Shown: in pieces, positions 11,100 to 21,848 of the stretch
How the letters are laid out: each line of letters opens with the position of its first letter
Position numbering within the stretch: position 1 is the stretch's first letter
DNA from: Costus lasius
Lineage: Eukaryota > Streptophyta > Magnoliopsida > Zingiberales > Costaceae
Length of the DNA: 64,000 nucleotides
NCBI GenBank assembly: GCA_027563935.2
Contig: CM050446.2
Coordinates: forward strand, 126,558,499-126,622,498
Reading direction: 5' to 3'
Translations under genes and position numbers: made by a program
The notes under the pieces: model-generated
What the model was told of the DNA's origin: nothing
Database searches by the model: none
Seen by the model: the letters and a program-made list of their open reading frames with translations, nothing else

Positions 11100-13033
11100 T
11101 GTTGTGTCCGCAAGTGCACGGATACTCGAAGTAATAAAATAGATATCGAACCACAGAGACCTTGTTGCTAAGTACTGAATAATTGATTTCTCGTTAGCTA
11201 GGCAATCGGAAAATAGTGAATCAAACTATCGAAAAGAACACGGAGAAAATATCAGAGAAGGGATCAGGACTAGGGGTTCATCTACTTTAATTTCTAATGG
11301 CTAGATTAAGATAAGTGTCTGTCAATCCAATTTTATCATGATAAAGGTATAGTTTACCTCTTAAATAAATTGTTTCGCTTTCGCGCAAACAGTCGTACAA
11401 AGAACCGATCTTCACTCTCGTGCAAGACCTATTCAATGCTGAAAATAAGTAAACTATCAACTAAGAACTCAAGGATCACTCTCGTGCATTCGAATTCTAA
11501 AGTTGACAACCTCAAGTGGAAACTCAAGATCACTCTCGTGCATCAAAGTCTCAACACAAGTTTTACTCAAGGTTCTTTGACGACTCGATACTCAATCTCT
11601 TGCAGCATCAAATCAAGTCTAAAATATTGACTCAATCCAAAGAATCATAAAATCAACAAGGCATTAAATTTCTCTAAAAATTAGAATTCGAAGAACAACC
11701 TAATCTTTTATGATAATTATAAACTCAATAATTCCTAGGGTTCCGAATTTCAAACAATCAACTTCTCAGTCTATTTTGTAAAATTCTAAAACATGCTGAT
11801 ATTTATAAAACTAAGGAGAATTAAAGAGCAATCAATCACAAAAGTAAAATTATCACAATAAAATCAGTTTGACAAAATTAGGGTTTTCTAGTCATTAAGA
11901 AACAAAGAGATTACACCCTCATGTCCCAAAGAAAGATTAAGCTACCATGATAAAACATGTTTCTGTATGAATAGGAATCGAAAAGAAGATGAGAAGAGTT
12001 ACAAAACAGTGTTGTAATGAGATTACAACACCGTAATTGCCTAGAACAGTGCTGTCACCGCTGTTTCATTGATTTCTCCTCCAATCGGAATCTTTTTGCT
12101 TTGAAACTTCAGATGCACGTTCTCTTTCACCAGGCAAAGCTCTCTATCAAATTTCATGGCCGGAGGTGGTCTGTAGGCTGAGAACCAATGAACCCTAGCA
12201 ATTCCACCTCTCCCTCAATTTCACCATGGATTGGTGATTAAAAATTGGGGCTTTCAGTGCCTTTATTTTCTCCTCATTGAGACGAGTCCGCCACTTCTTT
12301 CGGATCTCAATTTGGACTTCTGAATCAAAAGATATGGTCTTTTTAATTTTTGGGCAGAAAAATCAGAATTCTGGGTTTCAAAATACGGTACCGTATCCTG
12401 AATACGGTAGTGCCTTATTTCCTTATGTGAGTTCTGGGCAGAAAACACGGTACCGTGTAAGTCCTCATGGTGCTGCCGTATTTTACCCAAAACCCTTCTG
12501 GTTGAAATTGATGGAAAATACGGTACCGTGAGAGTTTCGTCCAAAAATACGGTAGTGCCGTATGTTTGTTAGAACTTTCGGGTTGAAATTGCTAAAAAAT
12601 ACGGTACCATGCGATTTAATACGGTAGTGCCGTATTCTTGTGAAACTTTTCTGGTCGAAAACACTGTATAATACGGCACCGTGTAGTTCCATACGGTAAT
12701 GCTGTATTTCACCCAAAACATCCGCTGCGAAATACGGTACCGTGCGATTCGTGCCCAAAAATACGGTAGTGCCGTATTTTTACTAGAGGGTCAATTTTGA
12801 CTTTAAATTTGATGGGTAGACTCTTCTTGATGTCTAGAACTCGTTCATGCATTGGGATTGCTCGAAAACGGGTGATAATGATGCCTTTTTGCCTAAAATT
12901 GATCAAAAACCAAAGATGGTGTAGATTCCGAAACATTTGGCAAAAAGGTATAAAAACAAAGCAAAAGAGTAAGATTATGGTTCAAAAGACTACCAAATAA
13001 GTATGAAAAATACTATGAAATTTAGAGTCATCA
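11100..13033 (-). repeat. 3' LTR of the Athila-like element
   Basis: 1934 bases, starting TGTTGTGTCCGCAAGTGCA and ending TCATCA on the plus strand. It aligns throughout with 16292-18104. It is longer than its partner mainly because it holds two more units of the palindromic word array (12381-12780). Confidence 0.85.
12381..12780. repeat. Array of alternating palindromic words in the LTR, six units
   Basis: Each unit of about 65-75 bases has two palindromes: a self-complementary ATACGGTACCGT-type word and a hairpin word, AATACGGTAGTGCCGTATT, with a 5-base loop. Six pairs are visible, starting near 12384, 12446, 12508, 12598, 12671 and 12731. In element orientation they lie roughly 250-650 bases into the LTR, so in the U3-like part. 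Open frames across them only translate the repeat. Confidence 0.8.
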
Positions 13034-13518
13034 AACATATAAAATCTATTTTCAATTTCCAGAAATTGATATGCATGATAATTCATTAAAAATTTTGGCA
13101 TGGTGTTTGTAGTATTTTCAGAAAAATCCTTCTACACATCATCATCATATTATGTCATCACAACCAAATCGAAATATCTATCAATAAAATCAAAAGGCGA
13201 GGATTCGTGGCATGTGAGCACAAGAAGTTTGAAGTATTCATCTTCCATTTGAACACATGGATTATCAGAAAAATACAAATGATGGAATGCAAATGAGTAG
13301 GAAGAAAATACTCACAGAGGTCTATTGGTCTGTGTCAGACCTAATCATCCTCTGTGTCTTCGGGTTCGAACCACCAGAGATTTTTTTTTTGACCAAATTA
13401 ATTTTCACCTACAAAAAGAAAAGAAAAATTAGTGCAAAGTAAAAAAAACAAAAACAAAAAAAATAAACTAGAGTAAAAGTGCTTGGGTTGCCTCCCAAGA
13501 AGCGCTAATTTTCGGTCA

Positions 13519-14394
13519 TTAGCTTGACCGTTTAATACTCAGATTGGATCGTGCTTGTGTGTTTGGTCGCCCTCCTGATTTCTCTATGTCTCGTTCCGGG
13601 TTCTCATTAACATAAGGCTCAGACTTAAAACAGTGTCTAAATTTACTTATGAACCTTTTTCCTTTCTCAAGCAACTTTGATTTTCCTCTCCTCCTTCGTC
13701 TCTTCCTCTTCTTCTTTGCTGCTCTTTCCTGAAATTCTTTATTAGCACACTTAGAAAATATATCAAATTCAGAAGGTTTATCAAATAAAATATGCATGTC
13801 ACAAACAACCTCATCATCAATTGTTTCTATGCTACAACATGCCCCTGAGTGTGATGCCTTTTTTAAAGAATCAATCAAATCAAATTCAATTATCTCACCA
13901 CAAATATCAAAAGTCAATTTTCCTTTTCTAACATCAATTAATGCACCGGATGTAGCTAAAAAAGGCCTACCAAGAATAATTGAATTTTTAGAATTTTCTT
14001 CCATCTCTAAAACTATAAAATCAGTAGGTATGAAAAACTTACCAATTTGTACAGGAACATTTTCTAATATACCAACCGGATGCTTTATTGATAAGTCAGC
14101 GAGTTGCAAAGTCATTGAGGTTGGTTTGAGCTCTCCAACATCCAGTTTTCTGTAAAGAGAATAAGGTATTAGACTAACACTTGCACCGAGGTCACATAAG
14201 ACTCGGTCAAAAGCCATATCTCCAATAGAACAAGGTACAGAAAAACTACCTGGATCCTTTAGCTTAGGTGGCAATTTATTCTGTATGATAGCACTACATT
14301 CCTCAGTAAGTGCTACAGTACCATGATCATCAATCTTTCTCTTGTTAGACAAAATCTCTCTCAAAAATTTTGCATAAGTTGGCATTTGAGTCAA
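13519..14394 (-). CDS. Athila-type retropepsin (aspartic protease) domain
   Basis: A 291-codon open frame. The conserved segment KLPPKLKDPGSFSVPC at residues 40-55 precedes the active-site loop CDLGASVSLIP (Asp68-Leu-Gly70). The DLG form instead of DTG/DSG is usual in Athila and Tat. The flap/core segment follows with IILGRPFLATSGALIDVRKG near residues 140-160. The C-terminus has a Lys/Arg-rich patch near residue 230 and then stops; reverse transcriptase, which should follow, is missing. In relatives, gag and protease are one frame. Here they are separated by a one-base loss just upstream, so the listed Met at 14394 is not a true start. The enzyme would process the polyprotein in the virus-like particle. 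The frame is open, but the protein is probably not made as such. Confidence 0.75.
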   Translation of the reverse strand: MTQMPTYAKFLREILSNKRKIDDHGTVALTEECSAIIQNKLPPKLKDPGSFSVPCSIGDMAFDRVLCDLGASVSLIPYSLYRKLDVGELKPTSMTLQLADLSIKHPVGILENVPVQIGKFFIPTDFIVLEMEENSKNSIILGRPFLATSGALIDVRKGKLTFDICGEIIEFDLIDSLKKASHSGACCSIETIDDEVVCDMHILFDKPSEFDIFSKCANKEFQERAAKKKRKRRRRRGKSKLLEKGKRFISKFRHCFKSEPYVNENPERDIEKSGGRPNTQARSNLSIKRSS

Positions 14395-15970
14395 AACTTC
14401 AGTAAATGAACATTAATATAAAGTTTTCTAAGAACATTAAGAAACATGCCAAATTGTTTGTCAAGTTTAGCTTGCACCAACCTCTGAGGAAAGGGTATAG
14501 GTGGCCTATAGGGTGAATGAGAATTAAATTTAGAATTATCATCTTTACATGGCAAATCACCTTTAGGTTCATCACCCTTGTGGGGTGACAAACTATCATG
14601 GGACTGCTCATGCTCAGTGGATTTTCCCAAATCAAAATCCTTATCATGATCAACACTAGACTCTTTTCCATTGTTCTCAACTCTCCCCTTTAGTTCCTCT
14701 AGTTGTTTCCCACTTCTAGTTATTATGGCATTACAGTGCTCCCTAGGGTTAGGTTCAGGTTTGGCATGTAATTTTCCTAGGGGTCTATATGAAGTGCTGG
14801 CCTGTTGGGCAATTTGTGTTTCAAGCATCTTACTGTAGGCAACAATATCATCTAGTCTAGCATTAATCTGTCTAAAATTCTCGTTGGCATCATCATTCTG
14901 TTTTTTTTGAAAACCCATAAATTGTGTAAACATCTCTTCTAGAGTGGGTTTTTGGGGTTGACTTTGTTCTTGTGTTCTTTGTTGAAACCCCCTATGTTTA
15001 TTCTGCTCACTAGCATAATTATTGCTTTTCCAGGACAAATTAGGGTGGTTCCTCCATCCAGGGTTATAGGTATTAGAGCAGGGGTCATTAGATCTACTTT
15101 GATTGCAACCCCCCAAAGCATTAACTTGTTCCTCACTCCTATCGACAATTATTTTGCACCCCTCAGCATTATGCCCATTATTCCCGTAAATCTCATAAGT
15201 AATAGAAGAAGAAACAGCATGAGTTTGCATTTTAAACGTATCAAACCGATTGCACAAAGATTCAACTTTCTCAGCTAGAGTGCGAAAATCATCACCATCA
15301 TTCTTACCATGAGGAGGTCGATATATCACTCCTCTTTCTTTGGAATTTTGATCATTGTTCAAAGCCATCTCCTCAATCAGTTGATAGGCCTCCTCCAATG
15401 TCTTGCTCATGAAAGCTCCTTCTGCAGTAGCATCAACTGTGAGGCGTGTATTACTGAGCAAAACATAATAAAATGTTTCAATTAAAACCCATCTCTCCAG
15501 GCCATGGTGAGGACACTTCCTTTGCAATTCATTGTAGCGCTCCCATGCTTCACTAAGAGATTCTCCTTCCTTCTGAGCAAATCCCATGATCTGGTTTCTT
15601 AAATGAATCGTCTTACTAGGAGGGAAGTATTTCATCAGAAAAGCATTAGACAGCTGCTCCGAAGTTGTGAATGTTCCAGACGGTTGAGAGTGTAGCCAAT
15701 CACGTGCTCAGTTCCTGAGAGTGAAAGGAAATAATCGCAATTTTAGTGCATCATCAGAAACTCGATTAATTTTAATTGTATCACACAATTCATGAAAAAG
15801 AGAAAGATGAATATTAGGATCCACAAGTGGAGATCCTCCAAATTGATTTTGTTGAAGCAAAGATAGGAACACTGGTTTGATCTCGAAATTGTCCGCGTCA
15901 ATGGCCGGCCTGGTGACACTAGAGCGAATTCCCTGTGAATTAGGGGCGCATAGTCGCGCAAAGATCTTCT
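14391..15970 (-). pseudogene. Athila-type gag, disrupted at the N-terminus
   Basis: The open part (14391-15635, 414 codons) contains the retrotransposon gag core, with YFPPSKTIHLRNQIMGFAQ, GESLSEAWERYNELQRKCPH and a conserved TLEEAYQLIEEMA motif. A Gln/Asn-rich tail with a degenerate zinc-knuckle region follows near 15150. Upstream, the natural start is probably the ATG near 15970-15980 (MAERRSLRDYAP). The frame from there is broken by a frameshift after about a dozen codons and by an in-frame TGA near 15715. Its 3' end loses frame against the protease through a one-base deletion. Gag forms the particle coat and packages RNA in intact relatives. Confidence 0.75.
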
Positions 15971-16266
15971 CTCGGCCATAATCACTTCTTCTTCTTGTAC
16001 CTCTGCAAATCTAAGCCTCCTGCGCAATCTAAGAGTTTTGTTAATTTCAGGGTCTAGAGGAACTAGAGGTCATGATCTTAAATTTTTGCGCATACACAAG
16101 CAAATAGGTCAAATATTTCAAAATATGCAGAATAATAAGAAAAACCAGAATTGATCTAAGCTTCAAAAATAGGAAAACAAAAATACCTAAAACAGTAAAC
16201 AAAAACAAAATCAAAAAACCTAGTCTAGAAATACTCTCAATATCTTCAATATTGACAAAACCAAGA

Positions 16267-16284
16267 TCCCCGGCAACGGCGCCA
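16267..16284 (-). other. Primer-binding site, tRNA-Asp type
   Basis: The minus strand reads TGGCGCCGTTGCCGGGGA. This is complementary to the 3' end of plant tRNA-Asp and is the usual Athila/Tat primer site. It lies seven bases inside the 5' LTR (which starts at 16292) and fixes the element's orientation. It is not a tRNA gene. Confidence 0.85.
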
Positions 16285-16291
16285 AAAAACT

Positions 16292-18104
16292 TATTGTGTC
16301 CGCAAGTGCATGGATACTCGAAGTAATAAAATAGATATCGAAGCACAGAGACCTTGTTGCTAAGTACTGAATAATCGATTTCTCGCTAGCTAGGCAATCG
16401 GAAAATAGTGAATCAAACTATCAAAAAGAACACGGAGAAAATATCAGAGAAGGGATCGGGACTAGGGGTTCATCTACTTTAATTTCTAATGGCTAGATTA
16501 AGATAAGTGTTTGTCAATCTAATTTTATCATGATAAAGGTATAGTTTACCTCGTAAATAAATTGTTTCGCCCTCGCACAAACAGTCATACAAAGAACCGA
16601 TCTTCACTCTCGTGCAAGACCTATTCAATGCTGAAAATAAGTAAACCATCAACTAAGAACTCAAGAATCACTATCGTGCATCCGAATTCTAAAGTTGACA
16701 ACCTCAAGTAGAAACTCAAGATCACTCTCATGCATCAGAGTCTCAACACAAGTTTTACTCAAGGTTCTCTGATGACTCGATACTCAATCTCTTGCAGCAT
16801 CAAATCAAGTCTAAAATATTAACTCAATCCAAAGAATCATAAAATCAACAAGGCATTAAATTTCTCTAAAAATTAGAATTCGAAGAACAACCTAATCTCT
16901 TACGATAATTCCAAACTCGATAATTCCTAGGGTTCCGAATTTCAAACAATCAACTTCTCAGTCTATTTTGCAAAATTCTAAAACATGCTGATATTTATAA
17001 AACTAAGGAGAATTAAAGAGCAATCAATCACAAAAGTAAAATTATCACAATAAAATTAGTTTGACAAAATTAGGGTTTTCTAGTCAATAAGAAACAAAGA
17101 GATTACACCCCCATGTCCCAAAGAAAGATTAAGCTACCATGATGAAGGAATAACAATAAAACATATTTCTGTCTGAATAGGAATCGAAAAGAATATGAGA
17201 AGAGTTACAAAACAGTGCTGTAATTTCATTACAGCACCGTAATTGCCTAGAATAGCGCTGTCACCGCTGTTTCGTTGATTTCTCCTCCAATTGGAATCCT
17301 TTTGCTTTGAAACTTCAGATGCACGTTCTCCTTCACTAGGCGAAGCTTTCTGTCAAATTTCGTGGCCGGAGGTGGTATGTAGGCTTAGAACTGATGAACC
17401 CTAGCAATTCCGCCTCTCCCTCAATTTCACCATGGATTGGGGATTAAAAATTGGAGCTTTCGGTGCTTTTATCTTCTCCTCGTTGAGACGAGTCTGCCAC
17501 TTCTTTCGGATCTCAATTTGGACTTCTGAATCAAAAGATATGGTCTTTTTAAATTTCGGGCCAAAAAATTGGAATTCCGGGTTTCAAAATACTGTACCGT
17601 GAGAGTTTTGTCCAAAAATACGGTAGTGCCGTATGTTTGTTAGAACTTTCGGGTTGAAATTGCTGAAAAATATAGTACCGTACGATTTAATACGGCAATG
17701 CCGTATTCTTATCAAACTTTTCTGGTCGAAAATGCTGAATAATACGGCACCGTGTAGTTCCATACGGTAGTGCCGTATTTCACCCAAAACATCCACTGCG
17801 AAATACGGTACCGTGCGATTTGTGCCCAAGAATACGGTAGTGCCGTATTTTTGCTAGAGGGTCCATTTTGACTTTAAATTTGATCGGTAGACTCCTCTTG
17901 ATGTCTAGAACTCGTTCATACATTGGGATTGCTTGAAAACCGGTGATAATGATTCCTTTTTGCCTGAAATTGATCAAAAACCAAAGATGGTGTAGATTTT
18001 GAAGCATTTGGCAAAAAGGTATAAAAACAAAGCAAAAGAGTAAGATTATGGTTCAAAAGACTACCAAATAAGTATGAAAAATACTATGAAATTTAGAGTC
18101 ATCA
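16292..18104 (-). repeat. 5' LTR of the Athila-like element
   Basis: 1813 bases. On the plus strand it starts TATTGTGTCCGCAAGTGCA (the expected TG is changed to TA) and ends TCATCA, next to ACTCT. It aligns along its length with 11100-13033. Confidence 0.85.
17587..17850. repeat. Palindromic word array in the LTR, four units
   Basis: It has the same alternating ATACGGTACCGT / ATACGGTAGTGCCGTAT words as 12381-12780, but only four pairs, the first two units being absent. Several words carry substitutions that weaken the palindrome (ATACTGTACCGT, ATATAGTACCGT). Confidence 0.8.
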
Positions 18105-18109
18105 ACTCT

Positions 18110-20370
18110 CCCAGCTAACTGGAACAAAACCCATATTGTATTTATTCCTAAAACTGCCAAACCTGAGAAAGTTAATGATTTTAGACCTATCTCTTTGTAA
18201 TGTGAACTATCGCATTGTTTCCAAAGTTTTAGCCAACAAGATAAAAAGTTTTCTTCCTGACTTGATTAGTCCTAATCAATCTGCTTTTATAAAAGGAAAA
18301 AATATTCATGATAATATTATCACTGTCCAAGAGTTAGTTCATACCATGTTTAACTCCAAAAGTAAAACTCCTCTTATTCTCTTTAAAATTGACATTGCTA
18401 AAGCTTTTGATAACATGAATTGGCAAGCTATTGAACTTTACATGCATATGTATAATATTCCTGTTAAGTTCGGAAATTGGATTATGAGTTGTATTTCTAC
18501 GCCTAGTTACTCTTGTCTTATAAATGGTATACAATCTGAATTTTTTTTTCTGGTGGCAAAGGTCTAAGGCAAGGTGACCCATTTCTCTTTATCTGTTTGT
18601 TATGATAATGAATATTTTAAGCATTTTTCTCTTGTGGGGTGAAGAAAAGAATCAATTCAGTCCTTTCAAATTTCATGGAAAAGGTATGCTCTCACATCTT
18701 ATGTATGCTGATGACTTAATTTTTTGTTTTAGAACTACAGATAAATCTTGCAATTTCATTGCTCGAACTCTGAGTATTTTTCATGATATTACTAGTCTCA
18801 AGTGAACTCCAGCAAGTCTTCTATTTTCTTTCCTAAGGCATGCTCCATCGCCACTAGATCTCGTATTACTTGCTTCTTTGGGGTGAGGGAGGGTAATTTT
18901 CTATTTAAATATCTTGGTGTTTTCATAACCTCCAAAATGCATGATTCTGCCAATTTCCATCAATGCTTAAATACTTTGAGAGAAAAGCTTAGTTATTTGA
19001 AATCTTATGTCTTTCTCAAGCTGGTAAGCTTATGCTCATTAATTCTACCCTCAATTCTACCCCAATCCACACTTTGGCTTCCATTCATATGAGTGAGAAC
19101 CAATTAAGGAAAATTAATGCCCATATCAACAAGTTTCTCTGGACCCATCATGGTAATAATACTGGCATTCATCTTATTAGCTGGGATAAGGTTATCCTTC
19201 CTAAAGCCTTTGGGGGCTTAGCTATTAAGGACATGACTATGATGAAAACTGCTTTAAGTTGTTATAGAATTTTGAATCTCCTCAATGAAACCAAGAACAT
19301 ATGGGTTCATACTCATCTTGCTAAATATGGTCAATTAGACATTTGGAATTGCCCTAAAACCCTTTATAAAAGTCAAAGCTTTAACTGTAAAGGTATTTTT
19401 AGGGATGCTAATATTTTGAAATTGCGGTTTATCAAGGCCATTAGTTCAGGGAATAATATTAGTATCATAAACCATCCTTGGTGCTATGATGCCCCTCTTA
19501 AATTCAAGCCTTGCTTTATAACAAATATATCTGACTCTTTGGTTGTTTCTAGCCTTATGCAGAATAGGACTTGGAGTAAGCAACAAATTCACAAGATAGG
19601 AAATGAAATGTTATATGAGTTGATTCAAAGGATTTCTCTCTCCACTATTCCCTATGATGATAAATGGGTGTGGAATTTTGAGCAGAATGGTATGTGTCTT
19701 ACCAAAATAGCTTATCATTTTCTATTGTCTTCCAAGATGTCTATGTCCCCTTGGAATGGTTGGAAGAGGTTGTGGAATTTGTTAGTTGCCCCGAGAGTCA
19801 AACTTTTTAGTTGGAAACTTTTGTATAAAAGGCTTCCTACAACCTCTCATTTAGCTAAGTTTAATATTTGTGATGCATCAAGATGCTTCCTTTGTGAGGA
19901 TTATGAGGACTCTTCTGACCATATATTCTTTGAGTGTGATTATAATAGGAAGATATGAGATAGCCTAAATGATATATTTCATTGTTTGATTGTGCCTACT
20001 AGTGAATGGAAGGCCGGGATGTGGCTCATTGAAGACTATGGGTCCTTTAAGTTATATTCCATCCTTAATTATTCTCTTCTTTTGGCATCTTTGGAAGGCT
20101 AGAAATGATAAGCTCTTTAACAAGAATAATTCCTTCTACCCAAAAAAGATTGCAAGGAATGCAATGGTTGATCTTCACACTATGATTGAATCCACCCATG
20201 CTGAGGGGAAGCAATATGTATGTTATTACGCTAACAGGATTGCTGAGTTTTGGAGGGCTCCAGAAGCTGGTTGGTTGAAAGTTAATATGAACGGAGCTTA
20301 GGTTTCAACTGAGGACAGAGGAATAGGCTACCTTATAAGAGATGTGCAAGGAAAATGTGTAAGTAGTTGC
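18110..20370 (+). pseudogene. LINE (L1-type) ORF2 relic, 3' segment
   Basis: It continues the LINE interrupted at 11099. RT motifs run in order: DFRPISL near 18180, VLANKIKSFLPDLISPNQSA near 18225-18285, FKIDIAKAFDNMNW near 18380-18420, GLRQGDP near 18570, and YADD at 18702-18713. A zf-RVT domain follows at about 19740-19950 (RLWNLLVAPRVKLFSWKLL, then CFLCEDYEDSSDHIFFEC), then the beginning of a plant LINE RNase H (WLKVNMNGA, near 20270). At least four frameshifts or stops break the reading. The 3' end is replaced by an LTR-like sequence at about 20371, so the RNase H and poly(A) tail are missing. Confidence 0.85.
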
Positions 20371-21440
20371 TGTTTGATACGACCGCAAGTGCATGACTTT
20401 ATCAAAGTGATAATAAGATTATCGTTTCTAACGAGGTTCTGATGGTCAAGTACCGCAAGTGCATGACTTTAAGGTAAAAATCAATTTTGAAAAGATCGGG
20501 ACTCAGGGTTTCACCACGCTGACGATTATGAATTTTATAAAAATAAATCCTCAATTAGAAAATTATAATGTTGAAAAGGGTTTTTCCTAATATATAAATT
20601 ACCTCCTCCTAAAGTGTAATCCGGTACTTATTTATGCTAATTCCCTACTCTCGTGATAATTAACACAACTAGGCCCTTTAACCTTTGAAATCTTTCAAAC
20701 GAACTCAAACTACTCTCGTGATTGGATTCGTAGGTTTAAAAAGAATAGATCTGACATCGCGATTCACCTCCCGGTCCTTCTCGCGACGTCTAAAACATAC
20801 AAATACTTGGCCAGAATAAAATACAAAATAGAACATAATTCTAATCAAATCAACTATATAAAATTGATGACAAAGATTTAGAATAACAAATTTAACTCAT
20901 AAATTGTCAATGGGCTACGCCCCTAATCCCGAAAATGAGTTTAAGCGGACATGTTCATCGTATACAGTATGTTTTGTGATGAATTCAACATGTAATCTCA
21001 AATAAATTATAAAGAGATACTAGAAAAGTAATTAGAACTCTTCTCCTTGATCTGGTGATTAAGATGAAGCGTCAAATCCCCTCCTTTGCATGATCTCTTG
21101 CTCGAATTTTGCTCATAAAGTTAATTTTCACCCTAGCTGCCTCTATTCGTCTTCGCTTGGAAAAGTCTCTTTAACCCTCCAAAAATCTTCTTTTTATAGT
21201 TAATCAGTTTAGAACCCATCAAGGAAGAATTATGGAGAGTTTGGTTCAGTTATAAGCCTCGAATCGAGTGAAAAACTAAAAGGGCCAGAAAAATTCACGG
21301 CCCGTAAACTATTCATGACTGCGGCCGTGAAAGTTTCTGTGTTGTTTTGTCCATGCGCATAGAAAACTCACGGTCCGTGAAGGACTTACAACCTCAACCA
21401 TGAAAGTTTATGTGAACTTCTATACTTAGCCGCAAAACTC
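20371..21440 (-). repeat. Probable Athila/Tat-type LTR relic
   Basis: Its first 60 bases align in style with the Athila-like LTR (CCGCAAGTGCA, then an AAGT.ATAA..ATATCG-like block). Like that LTR it has repeated ACTCTCGTG phrases in the middle and palindromic words near the far end (CACGGCCCGTAAAC and GCGGCCGTGAAAG at 21293-21332, variants at 21367-21408). No internal region or second copy is seen, so it may be a solo LTR. The right boundary is uncertain and no TSD was found. Confidence 0.55.
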
Positions 21441-21447
21441 CCCTTTG

Positions 21448-21720
21448 AAGTAAGCATTTGCATAATCTGTCTCATACCTAGTTTAGGGTTGACTTAGAGA
21501 GTAACAATTGCATAAACGATACATCCATCTAGGGATTCCTACTTGTAGAAGCCGACCACTCTTCCGGTTGATGCTGCAAAAAAGTAGTTAAATTAGTTAG
21601 TGGTGACATGCATATGTTTAAACCAACATAAGTAAGCATTTGCATAATCTGTCTCATACCTAGTTTAGGGTTGACTTAGAGAGTAGCAATTACATAAACA
21701 ATACATCCATCTAGGGATTC
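21448..21720. repeat. 91-bp direct repeat, period 182
   Basis: 21448-21538 and 21630-21720 are nearly identical (about five differences). They contain TAAGCATTTGCATAATCTG and end in CATCTAGGGATTC. The 91-base spacer is not a third copy. No gene is seen. Confidence 0.85.
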
Positions 21721-21848
21721 ATCATGTGCCTATGTGATTCCTACAAACAAAGCTAGAGTATCAGATAAGTGAATAATTACACATTGAACAATATGAATCA
21801 TAAATTAAATCAAGCTATTACTTGTGACTGAACCATCCCATTATTAAA

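Larger units (their letters stand above)
11100..18104 (-). mobile_element. Athila-like Ty3/gypsy element, gag-protease only, inserted in a LINE
   Basis: It is a complete insertion. The 5-bp duplication ACTCT stands at 11095-11099 and 18105-18109, with LTRs 11100-13033 and 16292-18104 and an internal region of 13034-16291. It is transcribed on the minus strand, so the 5' LTR is 16292-18104. The primer-binding site matches the 3' end of tRNA-Asp, which is typical of Athila/Tat elements. The interior holds gag and an aspartic protease but no reverse transcriptase, RNase H or integrase. It is therefore non-autonomous, and the pol block was lost before or after insertion. LTR differences (scattered substitutions, a roughly 140-base length change) point to a moderately old insertion. 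Confidence 0.85.

Noticed and set aside
12263..12936. Overlapping short frames rich in RHYRI and HGTVF
   Set aside because: Translation of the palindromic LTR words, not a protein.
16267..16284. tRNA-like sequence
   Set aside because: A primer-binding site complementary to a tRNA end; no cloverleaf around it.
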